NCBI RefSeq assembly: GCF_051811025.1
Contig: NZ_JBPWQE010000001.1
Location: 4,340,001 to 4,404,000 of the forward strand
Length of the DNA: 64,000 nt
Direction of reading: 5' to 3'
From: Tardiphaga sp051811025
GTDB taxonomy: Bacteria > Pseudomonadota > Alphaproteobacteria > Rhizobiales > Xanthobacteraceae
Shown: piece after piece, positions 34,117 through 42,706 of the stretch
Position numbering within the stretch: position 1 is the stretch's first letter
How the letters are laid out: each line of letters starts with the position of its first letter
The notes under the pieces: generated by a model
Told to the model about the DNA's origin: nothing
Databases searched by the model: none
Seen by the model: only the letters and a program-made list of their open reading frames with translations
Translations under genes and position numbers: made by a program

Positions 34117-35676
34117 TCAACCGCCCGACTGTCCGTCGATTTCGACATCGACACCTTCATAGTTCTTGCCGCGAAGACTGACCTTGTCGCCATCGAATGA
34201 CAGTGTCCATTTCCGCGACAGTTCGCTCGCGCCGATATTGATCCGCTCGACTTCGAACGCGTGATCATCCAGCCACCGTCCCTTCACGGCAAGCGGCCCA
34301 TAGGGTGTGTCCTTTCCCTTGCGATACAATCCGTCGAGCCCGATAGGGCCGCTGATCATCTCGGGCGGCCGCGCCGAATTGCGGCTGTAGAGTTCGAAAT
34401 CATAATGCGGGTTCGGGCCGACCAGTGTCAGCGTCAGCGATTTCACGCCCAGCGGATTGCGGGCGAACGCATAGGTCTTGCCCGAGACCGTCGATGCGAT
34501 CTCTGGCGTCGGTCCGACCTCTGACGGCTTCTCTGTCGATATGGCGCGGATGGCGCTCGCCAGTAGTTCTGTGCCGGCCGTGTCCGGCTGTATTGCAGTC
34601 TCGGATTTGATAGATGCCGCGATGGACGGCAGGAGAGCCGTCACGGCGCAGCCGTTTCTGCCTGTTGTCACCGCCACGAGATCCAGCGCTGGATAGACCA
34701 CGATCAGCTGACAATGATAGCCACTCGCCCAATAGACGTTGCTGTCGGGAAGAGCCCAGAAGAAATTCGAATAGCGCCAGGCCGGAGCAAATGAGAGGTG
34801 CATGTCCACCGTGGCGTGGTTCACCTTGTCGATCCAGCCCCGCGGCACCAGCGGTTTACCCTCCCACTCGCCATTGCGCAGATAGAGATAGCCGAACTTC
34901 GCCATATCGCGCGGGTGCAGCGCCAGACCGTATCCGCCGGTCGAGACGCCCTGCGGATCGCGCCGCCATTTCCATGCCGTGATACCCAGCGGGCCGAACA
35001 GCCTCGCCTTGGCGTAATCCTCCGCGCTCATCCCCGTTACCTTGGTAAGGATCGCGGAGAGCAGATGTGGATTGCCGCTATCGTAATTGAAGCCGTCTCC
35101 GGGCATCGCGGCCATCTGTCGATTGAGGATGAACTCGATCCAGTTCCGGCTTCGCTCCATGTCGATCACCGACAGCGGCGGCCCTTCGCCGAGCCCCTCC
35201 TCCCACGTCAGTCCGGAGGTCATATCCAGCAGACCTTGAAGCGTGATTGCTTTCTTTCTGTCATCGAGGTTGAGGATACTGCGCTCGCCGAAGAATGGCA
35301 GCGCCGGCTGATCGGTGCCCGTCAGCAGACCATCCTTCAAGGCGAATGACGTCAGCGTGCCGATCACGGCCTTGGTGACGGAGTTGACCACGTGAGGCAT
35401 GTCCGCGCTGTACGGCGCGTAATACGCATCCAGTACGATCTTGCCGTGGCGCACGATCAGAATGCTGTCCATGCTCTGACGAGCACCGGACTCAACCAGC
35501 CTGGCGAGCGCTGCCGGGTCCACGCCCTGCTCTTCCGGCGTGGATGTCTGCCAGCCCTGGGTCGGCCACACGACGGCCCGTCCCTCCTCTGCGATGACGC
35601 CCGCACTGCAAAACGCGACGGCGAACATGCCCAGGCCGAGCACATGCTTCAGAACGGGAATTCGTGAAGATCGCAT
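34117..35676 (-). CDS. Secreted serine hydrolase, class C beta-lactamase family
   Basis: 519 residues with an N-terminal signal or anchor (about residues 9-28). The catalytic S-x-x-K is Ser99-Val-Thr-Lys102 (VVNSVTKAVIG); a Tyr in FNYDSGNPHLL takes the Y-x-N-like place. The beta-lactamase fold spans about 50-380, followed by a C-terminal lipocalin-like extra domain of about 130 residues (YAFARNPLGVKSLTLTLVG). Such proteins are esterases or peptidases rather than antibiotic-resistance enzymes in most cases. Stand-alone gene. Confidence 0.85.
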   Translation of the reverse strand: MRSSRIPVLKHVLGLGMFAVAFCSAGVIAEEGRAVVWPTQGWQTSTPEEQGVDPAALARLVESGARQSMDSILIVRHGKIVLDAYYAPYSADMPHVVNSVTKAVIGTLTSFALKDGLLTGTDQPALPFFGERSILNLDDRKKAITLQGLLDMTSGLTWEEGLGEGPPLSVIDMERSRNWIEFILNRQMAAMPGDGFNYDSGNPHLLSAILTKVTGMSAEDYAKARLFGPLGITAWKWRRDPQGVSTGGYGLALHPRDMAKFGYLYLRNGEWEGKPLVPRGWIDKVNHATVDMHLSFAPAWRYSNFFWALPDSNVYWASGYHCQLIVVYPALDLVAVTTGRNGCAVTALLPSIAASIKSETAIQPDTAGTELLASAIRAISTEKPSEVGPTPEIASTVSGKTYAFARNPLGVKSLTLTLVGPNPHYDFELYSRNSARPPEMISGPIGLDGLYRKGKDTPYGPLAVKGRWLDDHAFEVERINIGASELSRKWTLSFDGDKVSLRGKNYEGVDVEIDGQSGG

Positions 35677-35786
35677 GACAGCCTCGCTGTGAGTTTTAAC
35701 GCTGCGCGAGGACCATATCTCCAGCTACAGATTGTTCAACCGAATTGCAGCTTCATTCCGTCCGCGGCCTACAGGTGCGCCATCGC

Positions 35787-36908
35787 CTACACGGCAACAG
35801 GAACAAGCTTCGCGACGGCGCTGAGCAAATCGGTCTGGGTGATCAGCCCCTGAATCATGCGGTCCTGATCGACGATGATGACGGCGTGCGTTCGTCCATC
35901 GGTCAGCGTCGGCAGCAAGGTCACAGCGGGCGTCTGCATCGTTGCCGTAGCTGCGGGCGACATGGATTTTCCGACATCGCCCGATTCTTTCATCAGCTCG
36001 CGGAGGCCGACCGTTCCGACGAGCTGTCCCTGCATGCCCAGGACAGGGAGCGTGCGGACACTGTGCAAGAGCAGTCGCGAGCGGGCCAGTTCGGCACTAT
36101 CCCGCAATCCGACCGTGACGACATCGCGCGACATGATGTCTCCGCACAGGATCGTGCCGTGCGAGCGCAACATGGCTTGCAGTTCGACCTGTCGCAGCAA
36201 CGTCTCAAGATCGTCGGGGCTGATATCGAAGGTCTCGCTGAGCGCTTCCAGCGCCTTGTCGATATCCTCGGCGCGAAAGCCGACCCGCAATTCCGGGCTG
36301 ATATCAGATGTCTGATGCGGATTTGCTGATGGCACCGGCGCCCTGTGAGGATAGGTCCGCCGCGAGATCTTGTGGAACAGATAGCCCAGCCCGACCAGAA
36401 GCACCGAGTTCAGGCCGACGGGCACGAATGGAAACAGATAGCCCGACGCGGTCACGATCGGCCCGCCGATGATGGCCGTCAGCGCCGTCGCGCCGCCGGG
36501 CGGATGCAGGCAGCGCGCAAAGGACATCGCCGCGATGGCCAGCGATACGCCGAAGCCGATCGCCAGGATCTGATCGGGAATGAGATGCGCGACAGCAACG
36601 CCGATCAGAGCCGAGATGGTATTGCCGCCGACGATCGCCCATGGCTGCGCCAGCGGGCTGGTGGGAACCGCAAAGAGCAGAACAGCGGAAGCGCCCAGCG
36701 GCGCCACGATCAGCGGCAGGCTGGAGCTGTTGCCCAACACAGATCGGCAGATCAATCCCGTGAGCACAATGCCCAGCAGTGCGCCCAGGCAAGCGATCAT
36801 GCGCTCGCCAAGCCGTGCGCCCGCCAGGATGGGGACGAACAGCCGAATACCTGACCTGCGAGGAGAAACGTCGCTCGAAACGTCCTTTGGGTCTTTTCTT
36901 TTTGTCAT
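35787..36908 (-). CDS. HPP-family membrane protein with C-terminal CBS pair
   Basis: 373 residues. The first 190 form an HPP domain with five or so transmembrane helices and the name-giving motif RCLHPPGGATALTAI. Residues 230-373 contain two CBS motifs (CGDIMSRDVVTVG... and MQTPAVTLLPTLTD...), ending VIIVDQDRMIQGLITQTDLL. HPP proteins include a chloroplast nitrite transporter; the CBS pair should bind adenine nucleotides and regulate the membrane part. Ion specificity here is unknown. Confidence 0.88.
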   Translation of the reverse strand: MTKRKDPKDVSSDVSPRRSGIRLFVPILAGARLGERMIACLGALLGIVLTGLICRSVLGNSSSLPLIVAPLGASAVLLFAVPTSPLAQPWAIVGGNTISALIGVAVAHLIPDQILAIGFGVSLAIAAMSFARCLHPPGGATALTAIIGGPIVTASGYLFPFVPVGLNSVLLVGLGYLFHKISRRTYPHRAPVPSANPHQTSDISPELRVGFRAEDIDKALEALSETFDISPDDLETLLRQVELQAMLRSHGTILCGDIMSRDVVTVGLRDSAELARSRLLLHSVRTLPVLGMQGQLVGTVGLRELMKESGDVGKSMSPAATATMQTPAVTLLPTLTDGRTHAVIIVDQDRMIQGLITQTDLLSAVAKLVPVAV

Positions 36909-37112
36909 TGAATCGGGACCAACGCGCGGCTCTGCCAGAATGGCGGACGCCCCCTTTGATCACCATGTGCAGGCGCCTGCAATGTTGAATACGACACGCG
37001 GGCCTGACGATCCCGATCTGGCAGAGCTATCCTTGCTCGGCTACAACGGCACGGCCATTCGCCCGAACGCGCCCCATCAGGAGGGCGCGACGGCGATCTC
37101 AAGGGAGGACCC

Positions 37113-37637
37113 ATGGCCCGCATCGACTACAGCGATCCCGCCACAGCCAGCGAACGCACCCGCGAGATCCTCGGCAAGAACCGCAATGCCAACATCTTCC
37201 GCATGATGGCGCATTCGCCGAGCTACCTCGAACAATATTGCCGGCTCGGCGGCGCCATCCGCAACAAGGGCGAGCTCGATCCCGTCATCCGCGAACTGGC
37301 GATCACCCGCACCGGCATTCTCTGCGAGGCGCCTTATGAAGTCGCCGCACACAAGCGCATCGGCGGCTATGTCGGCGTATCAGACGAACAGAATGCCGCG
37401 CTGCATGACTGGCAGGCGGCGAGCTGTTTCACCGACGTGCAGCGCGCGGCGCTGGCTTTCACCGACGAGATCGTTGCACTGCATCGCCCGACCGACGCGA
37501 CGTTCAAGGCCATCGCGGCACATCTGACACCCGGCGGGCTGGTGGAATTACAGCTCTCGGTCGGCTTCTACATCATGACCTCGAAATTCCTCGAAAGTTT
37601 TGCTATCGACATGCAGCTCGTGTCCGAGGTCGTCTGA
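37113..37637 (+). CDS. Carboxymuconolactone decarboxylase (CMD) family protein
   Basis: 174 residues from ATG 37113 (AGGGAGG upstream). Helical CMD/AhpD fold: RELAITRTGILCEAPYEVAAHKRIGG, AALAFTDEIVALHRPTD. The active-site pair of the AhpD group (C-x-x-C) is not conserved: only the first Cys is present (LCEAPYE), so disulfide-based peroxidase activity is unlikely. True decarboxylase members lie in protocatechuate operons, which are absent here. Reaction unknown. Followed 42 bases on by ybaK in the same direction. Confidence 0.85.
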   Translation: MARIDYSDPATASERTREILGKNRNANIFRMMAHSPSYLEQYCRLGGAIRNKGELDPVIRELAITRTGILCEAPYEVAAHKRIGGYVGVSDEQNAALHDWQAASCFTDVQRAALAFTDEIVALHRPTDATFKAIAAHLTPGGLVELQLSVGFYIMTSKFLESFAIDMQLVSEVV

Positions 37638-37679
37638 CTTCACCACCCTCTTGAGCGTTCCAATTCCCTTGAGTCTGAC

Positions 37680-38153
37680 ATGTCGAAAACCACCCGCGCC
37701 ACGCAGACGCTGAGCAAGCTCGGCACCGCGTTCACCCTGCATACCTACGACTACGATCCGCATGCCGAGAGTATCGGCCTGCAGGCAGCGGAAGCGCTTG
37801 GCATTGCGCCGCAACGCATGCTGAAGACGCTGATGGCCGAGGTGGATGGCAAGCCGGTCTGCGTCGTGGTGCCCTCCGACAAGGAGGTCAGCATGAAGAA
37901 GCTCGCCGGAGCGTTTCACGGTAAGAGCGCAAAGATGATGCGCCCGGCCGATGCCGAACGCATGACCGGTTATCACGTCGGCGGTATCAGCCCGTTCGGA
38001 CAGAAGAAGCGCGTGCCCGTCGCCATAGAACAGGCGGCATTGTCGGAAAATACGGTCTATCTCAATGGCGGCCAGCGCGGGCTGCAGATCGAGATTGCCC
38101 CGGAGGCCGCGCGTGCAGCGCTGGATGCGATGGCAGCCACACTGACGGACTGA
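37680..38153 (+). CDS. ybaK: Cys-tRNA(Pro)/Cys-tRNA(Cys) deacylase YbaK
   Basis: 157 residues, normal for the family. Carries the INS-superfamily editing fold: YDYDPHAESIGLQAAEALG, QRMLKTLMAEVDGKPVCVVVPSDKEVSMKKLA split over the substrate pocket with the conserved Lys, GYHVGGISPFGQKKRVPV and an end NGGQRGLQIEIAP. It hydrolyses mischarged Cys-tRNA(Pro) in the cytoplasm. Confidence 0.93.
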   Translation: MSKTTRATQTLSKLGTAFTLHTYDYDPHAESIGLQAAEALGIAPQRMLKTLMAEVDGKPVCVVVPSDKEVSMKKLAGAFHGKSAKMMRPADAERMTGYHVGGISPFGQKKRVPVAIEQAALSENTVYLNGGQRGLQIEIAPEAARAALDAMAATLTD

Positions 38154-38276
38154 TGCGCATCACCGCTGTTTGAAGCTCGGGTATGCCGGTGTGATCACGA
38201 TCCACTGTCACAGGCGGGAACAGCAATGTAGGCTGCGCATTATCGACGTCGTACTTTTTGCAAAGGGAGAATCGAC

Positions 38277-38576
38277 ATGCGCTCAATCCTGGCAGCAGCT
38301 GCATTTCTGGTCGTGATGGGCGCCACGCCCTCCATGGCCCGCGAATATCCATGGTGCTCGCGCACCTCGGCCACCGGCTTCAATCCGAGCTGTACGTTCA
38401 CCTCCTATAACCAGTGCATGGCCACCGTGAGCGGCCAGCGCGGCGACTGCATGCAGAACCCGATGCTGGCCTATGGCGACCAGCGCCGCGGCAGCCGCGC
38501 GATGCGTGGCCAGCAGGACGGTTGGGACAATGGATGGAATAACGGCTGGAACAACAACTGGGATCGGCGCTGGTAG
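38277..38576 (+). CDS. DUF3551-family small secreted protein
   Basis: 99 residues. Signal peptide RSILAAAAFLVVMGATPSMA, then the DUF3551 pattern YPWCSR, CTFTSYNQCMATVSGQRGDCMQNP with four cysteines, and a repetitive Gly/Asn/Trp/Asp tail (DNGWNNGWNNGW-like). These proteins are numerous in Bradyrhizobium relatives and have no known function. The Trp/Asn repeat tail is an unusual extension. Confidence 0.85.
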   Translation: MRSILAAAAFLVVMGATPSMAREYPWCSRTSATGFNPSCTFTSYNQCMATVSGQRGDCMQNPMLAYGDQRRGSRAMRGQQDGWDNGWNNGWNNNWDRRW

Positions 38577-38682
38577 CCTCATAGGCCAACGACGGATGAG
38601 CCGAAGGCGTAATCCGTCGCTGGCGTTGCGGTGCCGGAGACGTGGCGGATTGCGCTTCGCTCATCCGCCACACTTTCTCATG

Positions 38683-38868
38683 TCACTTCCGGCAATAAAC
38701 CCATGCCGCAATCGCGATCGGCAGCCCGACGCCGAACCACGCAAAATAGCGGCCGGGATCGCCGGCGAGCAGCGCCGACAACAAGCCTGCCAGCGATAAG
38801 ACGCCGATGACGATCGGCGCGCCGAACACGCGCCACCAGCTCGCTCTATGCTGCGGCACCTCGCTCAT
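38683..38868 (-). CDS. Small two-helix inner-membrane protein (61 aa)
   Basis: ATG 38868 overlaps the PepSY-gene stop (ATGA). Two hydrophobic helices (about 15-33 and 42-59: VFGAPIVIGVLSLAGLLSAL and AWFGVGLPIAIAAWVY) fill the protein. Short proteins of this kind regularly end siderophore-receptor/PepSY operons in alphaproteobacteria and carry no known function. Translational coupling supports a joint role in iron reduction or uptake at the inner membrane. Confidence 0.75.
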   Translation of the reverse strand: MSEVPQHRASWWRVFGAPIVIGVLSLAGLLSALLAGDPGRYFAWFGVGLPIAIAAWVYCRK

Positions 38869-40010
38869 GGCGGCCGTCCGAGCGCTGCCGCGGCACCCGC
38901 AGAGAGCCGCGCCCCGCGCCTGACTTTGCTGCGCTTGACTGCCCACAGATACAGCCCGCTACCCAGCACGATGACGGTGAAGACAGTGAGCAGCGCCCAG
39001 ATGATCTTCAGCGGCATGCCGCCATAGTCGCCGAAATGCAGCGGCTGCGAGACGAGCACGGCCTTCAGATAGGTCGGCAGCTCGCTGGTGTCGGACACCT
39101 CGCCGGTCTCGCCATCGAGCAGCACAGGTTTCACCAGCCGCGAGGTCAACGGCGTATCGCCGCGCAGAAAGACGGCAAAGTGATGCGTCGACGTGAACGG
39201 CGTGCCGGGGAATGCGATGAAGGCTGGATCCATGCCGGGCGTCGTCTTCATGGCATTGCCGAGCACCTTGTCCAGCGACGCGAGCTGCGTCGGCGTCGGC
39301 TTGCCGGCATAGGGCGCGGCCATGGCCGCCAGTTCATTACGCTGCCAGATGCCGAGCATGACTTCGGCATAGGCGTTGATAACACCGGTGCCGCCGACCA
39401 CCAGCGCCCACACAATGGTGACCACGCCGAGCAGGTTGTGCCAGTCGAGCCACAAAACCCGGCGCGATTTCTGTTTGCGGATCGCTGCGAAATTCAGCCG
39501 GCGGGTAAACGGCCAATACAGTACCACGCCGGAGATGATGGCGATCATGAAGAGGAAGCCCATGACGCCCATGAACCACTTGCCGGGAAGACCGAGATAC
39601 ATGTCGGTATGCAGCCGCAGCATCACCAGCATCGGGCCGGTGCCGAGCAAACCCACCGACTTCGCCGTATAGGCATCGAACGCTTTCACCACCGTGGTCT
39701 GCGGATCGGAGGTCACCGACGTGTTGGTGAAGGTCGAGACCATGCCGGGCTCGTCCTTGTCCCAGGCCATATAAAGCAACACACTGCCGGGATGATCCGC
39801 GATCGCCGCGCGGCCGATGGCATCCAGGCCGAGCTGCGCCGCACCGGGCGCATGCACATCCATCTTCGGCGCATAGCCGAGCGCCTCGTCGATCTCGTGA
39901 TGAAAGATCAACGGCAGGCCGGTGAGGCACAGCAGAAGCAGGAAGACAGTGGAGACAAGGCTGGTCCATTTGTGGACCAGCGACCATATGCGAGCCGTAC
40001 GCGCTTTCAG
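38865..40010 (-). CDS. PepSY-associated membrane protein, apparent CTG start
   Basis: 381 residues when read from CTG 40010. No ATG, GTG or TTG exists between the in-frame stop just upstream and the end of the first transmembrane helix, whereas AAGGAG stands seven bases before the CTG, and the resulting start (L/M)KARTARIWSLVHKWTSLV is what the family looks like. Starting at ATG 39911 would delete the first helix. Four transmembrane helices with PepSY domains between them; conserved LWLDWHNLLGVV and LHTDMYLGLPGKW. Members act with TonB-dependent siderophore receptors, probably in ferric reduction. Directly downstream of such a receptor. Confidence 0.88.
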   Translation of the reverse strand: MKARTARIWSLVHKWTSLVSTVFLLLLCLTGLPLIFHHEIDEALGYAPKMDVHAPGAAQLGLDAIGRAAIADHPGSVLLYMAWDKDEPGMVSTFTNTSVTSDPQTTVVKAFDAYTAKSVGLLGTGPMLVMLRLHTDMYLGLPGKWFMGVMGFLFMIAIISGVVLYWPFTRRLNFAAIRKQKSRRVLWLDWHNLLGVVTIVWALVVGGTGVINAYAEVMLGIWQRNELAAMAAPYAGKPTPTQLASLDKVLGNAMKTTPGMDPAFIAFPGTPFTSTHHFAVFLRGDTPLTSRLVKPVLLDGETGEVSDTSELPTYLKAVLVSQPLHFGDYGGMPLKIIWALLTVFTVIVLGSGLYLWAVKRSKVRRGARLSAGAAAALGRPP

Positions 40011-40045
40011 GGGATCGCTCCTTCTTCATTCGCCAGGCCGAAATA

Positions 40046-40083
40046 GCCAATGTCGTCCCCGGCAAGCCGGAGACGACATTGGC
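40046..40083. other. Strong hairpin between the siderophore-receptor and PepSY genes
   Basis: A 17-bp stem with one mismatch: GCCAATGTCGTC then CCGGC, loop AA, GCCGG then GACGACATTGGC. It lies in the 153-base gap between the receptor stop and the PepSY start, so it could partially terminate or stabilise the upstream mRNA and lower expression of the inner-membrane genes. It may also be a dispersed element. Confidence 0.6.
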
Positions 40084-40163
40084 CGATCATTTTGACGTGG
40101 CGACCGTGCGGCGAGCGCTACGGGCATCGACCTATTGTCGTGCCGGCTTGCTCGCCCCTACCG

Positions 40164-42434
40164 TTACCACTTGTAGCCGATGCTGCCCGTGATGCGGCGG
40201 CGATCACCGTAGAAGCAGGCATTCGCGGTCGAGCAGTTCGCGACATAGATCTCGTCGGTCACGTTGTTGGCGTTCACCGCGAAGCGCCAGTTCTGCCAGT
40301 CGTAGTGCACAGCGAGATCACCCAAAATTCGCGACGGCACTCCCAACGTATTTGCCTGATCGGCGAAAGACGAACCGATATAACGCACGCCACCGCCGAA
40401 GCCGAAGCCGCGCAGCCAGCCATCCTGGAACGTATAGTCGGCCCAGCCGGATGCCACCTGCTGTGGCGTATTCGTCGGCGTCTTGCCGATCAGCGTTGGA
40501 TCGAAGTCCTTGCTGACGAACAGATGGTAGTGGGTGAACGATCCGAGCACCTTGAAGCCTGGCGCCAGATTGGCCACAGCCTCGAGTTCGATACCGCGCG
40601 ACGTCACTTCGCCGCTCTGGGTCGGAATCAGCACGCTGGTGGGATCGGTCGTGAGCGCATTCTGCCGCTTCAGGTCGAAATAGGCGAAGCCGAAATGACC
40701 GTCGAAGCCGACCGGTTGAAACTTCACACCGACCTCGGTCTGTTGACCCGTCTCCGGCAGCAGTAGCTGTCCCGAACCATTGACCCCGATCACCGGATTG
40801 AAGCTGGTTGCATAGGAGATATAGGGCGCAAGGCCGTTGTCGAAATTGTAGATCAGGCCGGCGCGCCCACTGAACTTGCCGGTATCGCGGCTCAGCGAAG
40901 GGGTGCCGGCAATACGGCTGATGTCGCTGGTATCGACCCAGTCGTTGCGGCCGGACAACACCAAGGTGAAGCGGTCGAGCTTGATCTGGTCCTGCAAATA
41001 GACGCCCAGCTGCTGCTGAGTAAGCTGACTGTCGCGATAGGGAGCAGCCGTCAACGGCGCAGCACCGGTATAGACGGGATTGAGTACGTTGATCGGCGGT
41101 ACGCCACCCGCGAAAGCTTGGGTGTCGCTAATCGAGTAGTATTTCAGGTCAAGACCGAACAGCGTGGTGTGGCTGAGGATGCCGGTGTTGAATCGGTACT
41201 CGACCTGGCTGTCCATCTGCGCCTGGTTGGCGATGCCGCGTGTGCCGAACGGAAAACGGGCGAGATCGCCGGTTGTCGGGTTGGCATAGCCGCTACCGGT
41301 GACGCCGGTGTAGTTGACGTCGACATGGGCGAAGCGCGCGTTCTGACGGAAGGTCACGCTATCCGACAGCTTGCGCTCGAACTGGTAGCCGAGCATTTCC
41401 TGCTCGCGCTTGAACTTGTCGAAGTTCGGTTCGCCGCCGAAGAAGCTGGTGGGGATACGGCCGAACGGGCCATTGGTGACCGTGCCGACATAGGGCAGGA
41501 ACTGGGCGGCGCGGGTTTCGTTATACGACGCCGAAGCGAGGATCGTCAGCGTGGTATCGACGTCCGGCTTCCAGGTCACCGACGGCGCGATGAAGTAGTT
41601 GTTGTTCGGCGTGAAGTCGGTCTGCGTTCCGCCGTTCTGCACCTGGCCAACGACGCGCGTGTAGAGTTCGCCATTGCCCGCCGCCAACTTGATCGGCGTG
41701 TTGATGTCGAAACCAATATAGGCGTTGCCAAAATTGTCGACACCGGTCTCGATGTAGCGGATCGGCTCGGCCTGCGGCGTCTTGCTGATGACGTTTACAA
41801 TGCCGCTCGGGCTGGAGCCGCCATACAGGATCGCCGACGGGCCGCGCAGGATTTCGACGCGCTCCATGTTGGAGGGCTGCAGCTTCCAGCTAGCATAAGA
41901 CGTGTAGAACAGCTGCATGCCGTCGAGAAACACGCTGTTGTCGTCGGACTTGAAACCGCGGATCAGAAACCAGTCGTTGCGGAAGTCGGAGCCGAAGGTG
42001 CCGGCCAGCACGCCCGGCGCATAGCGCAGGACGTCGTCGAAGCTGCGAGGCTTCTGATCACGGATCTGCTCCGCACCGATGACCGAGATCGCCTGCGGCG
42101 TCTCGTTGATCGCCGTGTTGGTCTTCGTACCGGTGGAGCTGCGATTGGCGACATAGCCCTGAATCGGACCGCGCGGACTTTCGACGAATACGTTACTGCG
42201 CGGGGGCTGCGCCACCGGACGCGGCGCGACGGCCGTGCGGGCGCGCGGCGTCCGGCTCGGAGCGGCCGTCGCACGGCGACGCTGCTGCGGTTGATTGACG
42301 ACCACGGGTGGCAGCGGCTGCGCGCCGGTCTGCGTGGAACTTGACTGCGCCAGCGACGTATCGAGCGTGACGACGCTGAGCGCGCAGACCGACGACAAAA
42401 GTGCGAAACGCGACAGACGAATATTGTTGTTCAA
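40164..42434 (-). CDS. TonB-dependent siderophore receptor
   Basis: 756 residues from TTG 42434, chosen because GGGGAT lies upstream and the codons give a proper signal peptide (NNNIRLSRFALLSSVCALSV ending SLAQ); an ATG at 42488 would add a non-signal-like stretch. A Pro/Arg-rich linker (residues about 45-80) precedes the plug (ETPQAISVIGAEQIRDQK, ILRGPSAILYGGSSPSGIVNVISK) and a barrel with terminal aromatic (GSIGYKW). No STN domain. Same overall design as the receptor at 18414. With the downstream PepSY and small membrane genes it forms a ferric-siderophore uptake set. Confidence 0.92.
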   Translation of the reverse strand: MNNNIRLSRFALLSSVCALSVVTLDTSLAQSSSTQTGAQPLPPVVVNQPQQRRRATAAPSRTPRARTAVAPRPVAQPPRSNVFVESPRGPIQGYVANRSSTGTKTNTAINETPQAISVIGAEQIRDQKPRSFDDVLRYAPGVLAGTFGSDFRNDWFLIRGFKSDDNSVFLDGMQLFYTSYASWKLQPSNMERVEILRGPSAILYGGSSPSGIVNVISKTPQAEPIRYIETGVDNFGNAYIGFDINTPIKLAAGNGELYTRVVGQVQNGGTQTDFTPNNNYFIAPSVTWKPDVDTTLTILASASYNETRAAQFLPYVGTVTNGPFGRIPTSFFGGEPNFDKFKREQEMLGYQFERKLSDSVTFRQNARFAHVDVNYTGVTGSGYANPTTGDLARFPFGTRGIANQAQMDSQVEYRFNTGILSHTTLFGLDLKYYSISDTQAFAGGVPPINVLNPVYTGAAPLTAAPYRDSQLTQQQLGVYLQDQIKLDRFTLVLSGRNDWVDTSDISRIAGTPSLSRDTGKFSGRAGLIYNFDNGLAPYISYATSFNPVIGVNGSGQLLLPETGQQTEVGVKFQPVGFDGHFGFAYFDLKRQNALTTDPTSVLIPTQSGEVTSRGIELEAVANLAPGFKVLGSFTHYHLFVSKDFDPTLIGKTPTNTPQQVASGWADYTFQDGWLRGFGFGGGVRYIGSSFADQANTLGVPSRILGDLAVHYDWQNWRFAVNANNVTDEIYVANCSTANACFYGDRRRITGSIGYKW

Positions 42435-42551
42435 GGTGATCCCCGAAATCTCATCCGCATCGACATATTCGATAGCGGACGCCCGCATGTGATGGATCGG
42501 GGTTAAAGGGACGGCGGCGTCACCGCCAATAGAAGCGTTCCAAACAACAAG

Positions 42552-42587
42552 CATTCTGCGGCAGTGTGACAACACTGCCGCAGAATG
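42552..42587 (-). terminator. 16-bp perfect hairpin, probable terminator of the chemoreceptor gene
   Basis: Arms CATTCTGCGGCAGTGT and its exact complement flank a GACA loop. Read leftward the stem is followed by CTTGTTGTTTGG, moderately T-rich, and lies 120 bases after the chemoreceptor stop and 118 bases before the receptor start. It could equally be an operator for the siderophore receptor. A TTCTAAA half-site of the Irr type lies beside it at 42594-42600. Confidence 0.6.
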
Positions 42588-42706
42588 AAATGGTTCTAAA
42601 TTCAGCGGGTATTTTTCTCAGCGAGATGCGAGCAAGGCGCGACGATTATTTCTGCCCGGAAATAATCGGGACGCCTTCGCGCATGCGATTCTTTCGCGGT
42701 GGATAG

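Noticed and set aside
34117..35676. Class C beta-lactamase as a resistance gene
   Set aside because: The S-x-x-K is present but the extra C-terminal domain and weak Y-x-N match point to an esterase or peptidase relative.
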